64,000 nucleotides of DNA. It comes from Pseudobacteroides cellulosolvens ATCC 35603 = DSM 2933. GTDB taxonomy: Bacteria; Bacillota; Clostridia; Acetivibrionales; DSM-2933. The notes beneath the pieces are model-generated. The model had not been told where the DNA came from. It made no database searches and saw only the letters and a list, made by a program, of their open reading frames with translations. Below, in pieces: positions 54,572-64,000 of the stretch. Made by a program: the position numbers and the translations under genes. The first letter of the stretch is position 1. Every line of letters begins with the position of its first letter. Location of the stretch: assembly GCF_001262605.1 (NCBI RefSeq), contig NZ_LGTC01000001.1, forward strand, positions 6,274,001 to 6,338,000. Direction: 5' to 3'.

Positions 54572-57500
54572 AATGCCGACAGTATATGTAAATAATGGGA
54601 GAATTATTGTTGGTGCTAACTTTGAAACTGGCAGCACTACTACCCAATATCATGGTAGATTAAAAATGCTGAATCCAAGAGATTATGTCCTTGTTAATGG
54701 CAACTTTGGTGCTTATTCATATCTTGGTGGCACTGATATATTGACAGCAGGCACTCTTGAAATAAAAGGTAACTTTACACAAGGTTATGGACAGCATAAT
54801 AACTTTCATGCAAATGGAAACCACAAGGTTATTTTAAGTGGTACTACACAACAAATAATTACTTTCAATAAATTTGAAAGCAATGTAACTAATTATAACA
54901 ATGGAAATGGCTCGAGGTTTAATATTCTTGTAATATCAAATCCTAACTGTATCTTTTATCCACCGGAAGCCAGGAATGGAGTAAAGGTATCAGTTTCAAG
55001 TGATGATCCATTTACGCCTAAGGTAGCAATACAAGAAAGACCTGAGAAAATGACTGATGCAAGAAAAGACCACTGTGCTGTAAGCATAGGTAGTAAAATG
55101 TATGTCCTTGGTGGTATTGGAGATACAGGTTCGTCCTTGAAATCAGTTGAAAAGTTCAATCTGTATGGTGCAGAAGGTATTGGCTGGACTAACTGTGATA
55201 CTTCAATGAAAGTTGAAAGAAGCAGCTTTGCAGCAGTGGCAATGAACAATTTAATATATATAATTGGGGGAATAAACAAGACCGGAACAACAACTAATTA
55301 TATTAACAATATCGAAACGTATGATACTGGTTCTTCAACTAGCTATCCCGATTATACATATACTAATCCTGAGTGGCTGAAGAGATATGAACATTCAGCG
55401 GCAGTTGTTAACGGTAAGATATATATAATCGGTGGTATTGACAGTAATGGAACATACCTCAATGATATTCTCGAGTTTGATCCAAATGCTCCGGCAGGGA
55501 CAGAAAAGCTTCAGAAAAAGTCTTACACATTGACATATGCTAGAAGTTCCTTTGGAGTAGCAGTTTTAAATGATAAGATTTATGTATTCGGGGGTAAGGG
55601 AAGCAATGGAAATCCAATAAATAAGGTTGAAGTTATAACCCCCTCTGCTTCAAAGGTAGAAGCAGCAACAAGTATGGGATTTGACAGAAGGTCCTTTGGA
55701 ACTGCTGTCGTAAACGGCAAGATCTATATAATGGGTGGTTATGGTAACAACTCAACTGGTGTAGCATCTTCCGAACAGGATTCAATTATTGAATGTACTC
55801 CTGGTAATGCTAATAATACTACTAATACTAATCCGCTTGTAATTAACTATGTAGCAAAAACACAAAAGTTAATTACTGCAAAGCTTAGATTTGGCACAGA
55901 AACTTTGTATAACAGAATATATATTTCCGGTGGTTCGGCCACGGATAATGGTGTTGCATTAAAAAATCTTGTTGAATATATACCTCAGCAGATACCTGGT
56001 ATTAAATTCCCTGATAAATACCTGGGACGTGATACTACAGCTGCCAAGAAGATGTATCTTGACAATCATGTAAACGTATTGACAGGAAACTATACCGACC
56101 AGATTAAGGATATAGCAATCGATACTACAGGAGTAGATTTTGTATTCGAACGGTCATATAACTCAGCAGCAAGAAATGAGTCTACAAATATCGGTAAAGG
56201 CTGGAGAAGCAACTTCGATACATGCATAAAAGATGTTACTGGTGCCAGTGATTATGTTGTAATTGCATCGAGTTTGAATTTAAGAGAATGGCCGGAAGGT
56301 CCTATAATCGACAGCTATAGCAATGGCACTATGGTATCTAGATATGAGAGTGTTGACGAGTATAATGGGTGGGTATATGTAAATATACCTAAATTCGGTA
56401 TTAACGGATGGATGTATAAAAGCTATCTTAAGTCATCACCTGAAAAGAAATATGAAGTTACTTATCCTACCGGTTCAAAGGAAGTATTTAAGCAGATAGG
56501 TACTTCTACCAAATATGCAGCATTTGGTAACTATGATCAATTGGAAACAGCGGATGGAAAGACATTTAAGTTATATCGAAAAGATGAAAAGCTTATGTAT
56601 GTGTATACAAGAGCAGATTTAGCAGTTACTACTCCTGCACTTTTGGCTAATATAACAGACATGAGCGGAAATGTATTGACAATAGGATACACATCTGGAA
56701 AAGTAACTTCTGTTTCAGATGCAGTTTCTGGTGTAACAAACAGAAAACTTACATTTAATTATGACAGCAATGCATATACAGCAGCAGGCCATCCTGAAAT
56801 AACAAACAGCAATGCCAACCTAATAAAAACAATAAGTGTAGGCTATAAAGAAAACAATGTTAATAAAACCGGATATATTGTATTCAGGTATGACTCCAAT
56901 AATCAGCTAATAGGTGTTATTGATTTAAAGGGAAATGAAACGGTATACTCATATGTGCCCAATAAGGTAGGTCTTCTCGAATCTGTCAGTGAGAATGGTA
57001 TTGTTGAAATGACAAATACATATGACAATGTTCTTGAAAGAATAATAAGACAGACTGATTCAGAAAGAAATATGGAGGTATACCAGTACTATGATGTAAC
57101 GATTGATGAGAAAAACAGCAATCTGGCAGATTCTGAAGGCTTCATAAGATATACATTTGATAAGAGGGGCTATAAACATAAGACGGTTATGAGCGTTATG
57201 GATATGAAACCTATATCTCAGGAAGAACCGGATGATGGAGCCAATGTAGGACTTTCCCCTACAAAGACAAATTACTTTATATATGATGCGACAAATACAG
57301 AACGCAATATTACCAATCTAAAAGAAGGAGACGACTTCTATAAAAATACTTATAAGGATATGCAGGCAGGTACTACAAACTATAAGACAAAGGAAGTAAT
57401 AACCGACAGGTATGGTAATGTAACTGTAGTTGAAAAGGATAATTCAGGGGATGTAACACAAAGAACCCTCTATGAAAAACAAGATTATGCTGCTAACGCT

Positions 57501-60500
57501 GAGGCTCAAAGAACGAAATATATAAGGAATAAGTATGTTTATTCTGACAGCACATTTACAGGTAGTACAGCATTAAAGATTCATAATCTTTCAGGCGAGT
57601 ATTTGTTTGACGGTTATTATGATGGAGTAACCAAGAAGAAATGCCTGGAGGCAACTCAGTATGATTATGACACTAAGGGAAGATTAAAGCGTATAGTAAG
57701 CCCGTTGAACTTAAATAGTGTTGTTGAAACTACTGATTTAAACACTATAAAATATACTGAAGGAACCAGCGATAAATCATTATTTTCAATAACGGAATAC
57801 AAATATAATGATGAAATAGCTGGTAATACTGATACAATCAAGGGATTGCTGGATACAATAACTTATCCTGAAGGCGGATCAAAGTCAGATGTCTATATCA
57901 AGGTCGTAGCAGCAAACAGCACTACACAGTACTATAAAGTAACTATCAACCGAGCTTCATTGTGCAGCGACGCAGGACTTACCAGTGTACTGAGTCAGGC
58001 AATCATAGCAGGTAGTGAAGCAGGAACAAGTGCATCACCGAAGACAGCGAGCATCAATGTAGCCAATAGCGTATCCACAGTAGCTGCATCGGATATAGTG
58101 AAGCACGATATCGGAGCAACTGTGACCTTCTACGGAACTAACAGCAGCTTCACAACACCAGCTACAGGAAGTGTGAGTCTGACAGCAGGATCAGGAACGA
58201 ACGTCTACATCATGGTTAAGGCTTCAGACAGCACAACAAGGTACTATAGGGTAACCATCAACCGATCAGCCACTTTAAGCAGTGATGCAGGACTTAACAG
58301 CGTACTGGGTCAGGCAATCATAGCTGGAGGCGAAGCTGGAACAAGCGGAGCACCGAAAACAGCAAGTATCACCGTAGCCAATGGAGTATCAACTGTAGCG
58401 GCATCTGATATCATCAAGCGTGATGTCGGAGCAACTGTGACCTTCTATGGAGCGGATAGTAGCTTCACAACACCAGTAGTAGGAAGTGTGAATTTGGTAG
58501 TAGGAACAGGTACGAACGTTTATATCAAGGTTGTAGCGGCAAACAGCACAACACAGTACTATAAGATAACCATTAACCGATCAGCTTCATTAAGCAGTGA
58601 TGCAGGACTTACAAGTGTATTTGGTCAAGCAATCATAACTGGTAGCGAAGCTGGAACAAGCGGAGCACCGAAGACGGCAAACATCACCGTAGCAAATGGA
58701 GTAACCACGATAGCTTTATCGGATATAGTCAAGCATGATGCTGGAGCAACTGTGACTTTCTATGGAATAGACAATAGTTTCACAACACCAGTTGTAGGAA
58801 GTGTGAATATGGCAGCAGGATCAAAAAACTTTGTATATAATAAGACTGGGGATTATAATATATCAGCTGTAAAGGAAAACAACACAGGATCAACCTTGGG
58901 TACTGAGACAACAACTTACAGTGATTATGATATATCTGGCAGACACAAAACAGAAATAACACAGAAAGGCTATACTACGAATTATGATTATGACAAAAAT
59001 GGTAATGTGCAGAAGATAATCAAAAAAGGGCTGGATCCTTCAGAGGAAAGTGTGACATATGTAAGGTACGATGAGTTTGACAGAAAAGTCCAGGAATTAT
59101 CACCTGAGCTGTATAAAAAGTATGGTGAGAGCAAAGAAGATGTTGGATTCAGATATACCTATTATAGTGACGGTAAGATTGCAACTGAAACTGACACAGA
59201 AGGTAATACAACAAAATATGCTTACGATGAATCGGATAACCTCAAGAAATTGACAAAACCGAACGGATCAGAGTATATTTATCAGTATGACTGGATGAAC
59301 AGGCTTGTACAGGTTAACGGGCCTGAAGGAATACTCGAAAGCTACAGTTATAATGTGAGCGGTGGTAAAACAACAGAAACTCATACAGAATATTTCAGCG
59401 ACACTGATACTGCAAGCACAACAAATACATACGATTATGCTGGAAGGCTTATTCAGATAGACTATCCTGATACCAGCAAAGTTGTAAGAGAGTATTATGC
59501 AGATGGTAAGATAAGAACTGAAACCGACGGTAATTTAAGCAAAAGCTACTTTAATTACGGACTGTATGACTCTGCAAGAAAAGCCAAATACGATGAACAG
59601 TGGGTGCCATTTAGGAACAACACTATTAAATATGTGTATTCCAAGACAGTTTATGATAAGGCTGGAAGGGTTAGCACAACTATTACCGGAAATGACAATG
59701 CAGGAGTATCACTTAATTCAACTCCTACTGCAGCATCAATTACTGTTAATGAATATTACGGTAATGGGCAATTGTGGAGGTCCACTGATAAAGAAAGAAA
59801 TAATGCATTTGAAGAAAAGACAGGAAAGGTTATTGAATTCAAGTATGATAATGATGGAAATGTATACAGTGAAAAGGAAACTGTCAGTGATGGAATAATA
59901 AGTAATGACACTGGAACAGGAACAGTCACTGTAAATACCCAAAAAACCATTGAGACACTGTATGATCACAATTATCTCGGTTTACCTGTGAATAAAAGGG
60001 TAAAAGTCGAAAAACAGGACTTGTACGGCAATAATACAACAAAGGCCGATAATAGTCAAAACACTGACCTTGTTGAGACTTGCACAAAATATGAATATGA
60101 TTTGAATGGAAACCTCTACAAAGAAACAAGCGGTTTAATATTCGATCAGAATCAATATGTTGATACGAAAAGTAAAGTTGTTACCGAATACCACTACAAT
60201 GGAATGAACAAAGTCACAGATATAATAAGGACTTGGAAGGATAAGGACAACAACGATGTATCAATAAGTACCAACACCGAGTATAACAATGAAGGTGATG
60301 TAAGTAAGAGTAAAGATGCAAAAGGCAATATTATTGAATACAGATATAATCCAAGCGGTTTCCTTGAAAAGGTAATCAGAAAAGATGTTACAAAGGATTA
60401 TGACGCAAATAATAATCCAATTATTAAGGATGAAATAACTGTATTCAAATATGATAGAGCAGGAAGAAAAACTGATGAAGTTTTACCAGAAAATTATACA

Positions 60501-63500
60501 GGCACAGCGGATGACATCGTCAATGTAGATAACCTGAACAGAAATACCTTCACTTATGATAAGATGGGCAGAATACAGACAGAAGGATATAATGGTAAGG
60601 AATATACTCTTAAGGATACAGGTGATGGTTGGAATGAAAATACTGTTAACTATATTTCTAAAGCGTATTTGTATGATGCCAATGGTAATGTAACCAAGGT
60701 ACTTAATGCTGCAGGATATGAAAAAGGTGCCTATGAAAGAGGCAAGGTAATATTAAACAATGATTTAGGTACAAGGTCATATGCAGAGATTGTAAGTATA
60801 GGCTTAAACCCAGTAAACTCAACTCCAGCTCAGATTGCTGCACTTGGTTATGGAACCGTATATACATACACACCTGCAGATAAAGTTAGTACAGTGACTT
60901 ATGCAGATATAAAGCAGGATTCAAGCAGCAGCAACTCACAGATATTCACCTATGATACTTCCGGAAGAATGACTTCTGAGAAGAAAGCAAGAGGACATAT
61001 TGCAGTAACTGGATATGCCAACGATTTGCATTATGATGAGACTATATACAATTATGATGACTATAACAGAAAGAAAACAGTACAGGTTAAAAAATGTGTT
61101 GATGTAAATCCTTCTGTTACAGCAGTAACTTTAAGCACCGATGAATTTGATTTTGCCGGAAATGTGGTTAAATCAACAATCGGTAATAGTATTGTAAAAT
61201 ACACATACAATGCATTCAACCAGGTGAGAACTGTAACATATCATGGAGATGCAACAGTTGGAGATTATGTACTTACAAGTCAGTATGACGAACTGGGCCG
61301 TGTAAAAATGCAGTACACCGATGCCAGCTCACCAGTCTATTACAGTACTACATTCAACATGCCAAGTATAGCTGATGTATACACATATGATGGAAATGAC
61401 AAGGTTGTTATAAAGAAACACGGAGAAAAAGGCAGCTATGATGCCAATAAGGAAATAGTATTAACAAATGCAACTACAATTTCTTCTGTATATGATGCAA
61501 ACGGCAACCTTAGCGAGGCTTATGATGCCAAGCAAAATAAAACCAGCTTCTACTACGACGAAGCTGACAGGCTTGTTAATACAACAGCATCTGTTGTCAC
61601 AAATGACGGAAGAAGCGTTGATCATGCTTCAAGAACGTATTATGATAAAAACGGAAATGTTGTAAAGATGGAAAACGCAGTAATAGATACAACATATGGA
61701 ACAAGTGTAAAAAAATCTACGAAAAACACATATGATCCGTTAAACAGGCTAATGAGTGAGGCTGTAGTAAACACCGACGGTACAATAAAGAATTTAAGTC
61801 TTTATGAGTACAACAGGGACAACGGACAATCAAAATCAAGTGAAGCATCAAACACAAGTGATTCTTCAAAATATAGAATCACCACTTACAACTATGACTT
61901 ACTCGGGAGACTTGTAAAAACAATTGAGCCGAGCCATACCAATGCAATAAATGCACAAGTAATGATAGACATGGAAACAATTGTCTATGATTATGCCGGA
62001 AACATAATGAGCAAGGCTGACGGCAGAAATAAGACAACATATTACAAATATGATGAATATAATAATCTCAAATATGTAATATGTCCAGTAGACAATGACG
62101 GAAAAGTATATGCTACAAGATATACATATGATGTTAAAGGCAATATGACTCAGATGGATTATGCCGAAGTTACTTTGTTAGCTGGTATTCCAAAGCTTGA
62201 TACAAACGGAGAACCTACATTAACAAATGTAAAACAAATATCAAAATATGATTATAACGTTAGTAACCAGGTAACAGCTAGGTATGACGGAAACAGTAAG
62301 TCTGACAGTTATAACTATTATACTAACGGATTGATTTGTACAAAATCCAACAGAAAAGGTGATAAATTCGGCTATGTTTATAACAGTGACGGCAACGTAA
62401 CTTCAGTAAGCCTGCTTGGAACTACACCTACAGAAATAACAGCTTACAGGTATGACAGCAATGGCAATCCTGAGGGTATTGACGACAAGACAAAGGCAAC
62501 TGTCACAATAGCAAGAACATTTGACATGTTAAACAGGGTTATGACAAAGACAACTCCTGGGGGCACAAATAAGTATGAATATGATATAGTCGTGCCTGAA
62601 AGCGTATTTAATGAAAAAGGACTAACTGCAGAAACTATTGAAACAATAAAACCTGGAGACACAATCGGTAAAAAAGTAACAAAAGTATATGATAATGAGG
62701 AAAGATTAAGGTATGTTATTGATGGTTATCTCAATCTATCTGTTGCAAGTAACATTTTAAAAGGTAAAGTTATTGCAAAATACAGTTATTATAATAATGG
62801 AAGCCTGCAATCATTGTCATATTCCAATGGCAGCACATATCCAGTAGATGAAAGCTATACATATTATGAGGACAACAAGCCAAAGACATTGACAAACACA
62901 GTAAACGGTACAGCAACTGAAAGCTATACCTATGTTTATGATGAGAATGACAACATCATAACAAAACTGGACAACAAGGGAACAACTAGCTACCAATATG
63001 ATGGACTAAGCAGGCTCAGTAAGGTTGTTGAAAAGAATATTGCTCTATATGGTGCCAATGCATATGAAAGGACAACTGAGTATTCCTATGATGGTATTGG
63101 AAACAGAAAAACAGAAGTAGTAACCTCAAAAGATAGCAGTTACACTATTAAGAGCAAGATTGCCAAGATTTATGCATATGATGCGAGAGGTTGTATCACC
63201 GATGTGGTTACAAAGGATAGTACATCTCTTTCGTCAGCTGATCTTACAATAACTCAGGATACGTATACTACAGATATGTTGAAATATGTATATGATCTTA
63301 ATGGAAACCAGACGACAATAACAAGGACATATTCAAAGAACAGCGTATTACCATTGGAACAGGTAGCAGGATACACATATGATAAGTTTGACAGGCTTGA
63401 TTCAGCAAATGTAAATTCAGTTACCACATACTATGCATACGATGGTGAAGGGTTCAGAGTATCAAAAACAACAGGAACTGTTACGATAAAGTACCTGTAT

Positions 63501-64000
63501 GAGTACGACAAAGTGGTCTCCGAATACAACCAGTTAACAGGTGAGCAAGTCAGAAATATTTATGGAACAAACCTGCTATCACGTAGTATAATAGTAAATG
63601 GAGTTGAAAATGAAAATTACTATTACCTCTACAACGGACACAGTGACGTAACATCACTTGTAAGACCTGATGGAAGCATTGCGGCAACATATTACTATGA
63701 TGCCTTCGGAAATATAATTGAGGACAAGTACTATACAACATCAGGACAGGAAACAACACAAAAATTAAATAACGATGTAAACTATGCAGGATATTTCTAT
63801 GACAGCGAGACAAAGCTGTATTACATTGGAGCAAGATACTATGATTCCTTAACAGCAAGATTCCTGACAGAGGACACATATACAGGAGATCCGAATGATC
63901 CATTAAGCTTGAACCTCTATGCATATTGTGCAAACAATCCTCTGATATACCATGACCCAAGCGGACATTTTTGGAAGGAATTGTGGGGAGGAGTCAAAAA
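54572..64000 (+). CDS. Kelch-SH3-Rhs/YD-repeat part of the giant protein (3' partial)
   Basis: The reading frame is open from upstream of this ATG to the right edge with no stop (over 3100 codons). It continues the strand repeats (VNGNFGAYSYLGG), then Kelch repeats about 55020-55960 (IYIIGGID, IYVFGGKG, IYIMGGYG), a DUF6531-like Rhs start (VNVLTGNYTDQIKDI...FERSYNS), an SH3 domain about 56260-56440, many YD repeats, a cadherin-like triple cassette about 57890-58825, more YD repeats and the Rhs core motif near the end (YIGARYYDSLTARFLTEDTY, NNPLIYHDPSGH). The variable tip, probably a toxin, lies beyond the window. The ATG given is only the first one after the frameshift; the natural N-terminus is the split upstream gene. 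Confidence 0.88.
57891..58830 (+). repeat. Three tandem cadherin-like repeats inside the Rhs gene
   Basis: Three units of 312-315 bases (starting 57891, 58203 and 58518) are highly similar and in frame. Each encodes about 104 residues of the cadherin-like beta-sandwich type (VYIKVVAANSTTQYYKVTIN, then SDAGLTSVLGQAI). GGATCAAA stands at both borders (57876 and 58818, 942 bases apart). The cassette interrupts a YD repeat whose halves join cleanly if it is removed. Confidence 0.9.

Overview
The window looks like low-GC Firmicutes DNA from a cellulosome-forming member of the Clostridia (Pseudobacteroides/Acetivibrio type). This is inferred from the many type-I-like and type-II-like dockerins with paired INMADIV/INMSDV calcium loops, several cohesins, SLH domains, Thr-Pro linkers, AAGGAGG-type ribosome sites and very A+T-rich spacers. 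No marker gene fixes the species.

Layout. 0-6 kb: the 3' end of an RCC1-repeat protein with a C-terminal dockerin, a small unknown gene, an IS630 remnant, and a secreted LRR/copper-amine-oxidase-like/DUF5050 protein. 6-11 kb: an ECF sigma/anti-sigma pair of different base composition, followed by a graveyard of broken genes (serine recombinase, nucleotide-binding fragment, exonuclease fragment, headless RNA-ligase copy). 11-18 kb: a 2231-residue S-layer protein (PKD, aBig-like, LRR, DUF6273-like, three SLH). 18-23.7 kb: the most unusual part, an RNA-centred island. It holds two related micropeptide genes, each with its own promoter and terminator, an array of eight tRNA genes (Lys, Trp, Ile, Glu, Asn, Arg, Ser, His), five copies of a structured RNA with a covarying stem, an EF-Ts paralogue, a Ro60/TROVE protein and a small RNA ligase. 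The structured RNAs carry tRNA-derived inserts: two near-complete circularly permuted tRNAs (Ile-GAT and Trp-CCA), a T-arm/acceptor minihelix, and two anticodon hairpins (Pro-TGG and Asn-GTT). At least two have the acceptor stem closed by a GNRA tetraloop, so they look like permanent tRNA mimics. Next to a Ro60 gene the simplest reading is a new family of bacterial Y RNAs.

23.7-30 kb: mobile and foreign DNA. Two truncated group IIC introns, each placed directly after a terminator hairpin, flank a Ruminococcus-style M4 peptidase with two dockerins. Then come a lipoprotein, an immunity-like gene with an orphan nucleotidyltransferase-fold toxin tip, and an IS110 fragment. 30-35 kb: a frameshifted PIF1-like helicase and prolyl-tRNA synthetase.

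35-64 kb: the cell-surface/cellulosome region. It contains a cohesin-dockerin protein, a 1001-residue BspA-LRR protein with an internal dockerin, a polytopic membrane protein, a CheA-like protein lacking its kinase domain, a second cohesin-dockerin protein, a double CBM6-like/golvesin-like dockerin protein on the minus strand, and a giant gene that runs off the right edge. The giant gene encoded a subtilisin, PPC domains, a cohesin, an X-module/dockerin, Kelch repeats, SH3 and an Rhs/YD shell. It is now split by an IS1182-family insertion and by a one-base frameshift in a G run.

The surface genes share an export-plus-dockerin/cohesin logic: most carry a signal peptide and a module for docking onto a scaffold, but their cargo is LRR, RCC1, peptidase or carbohydrate-binding modules and no glycoside hydrolase is seen. 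The RNA island groups tRNAs, a translation factor, an RNA chaperone and an RNA ligase, suggesting a role in RNA quality control or tRNA-linked stress; that role is inference.
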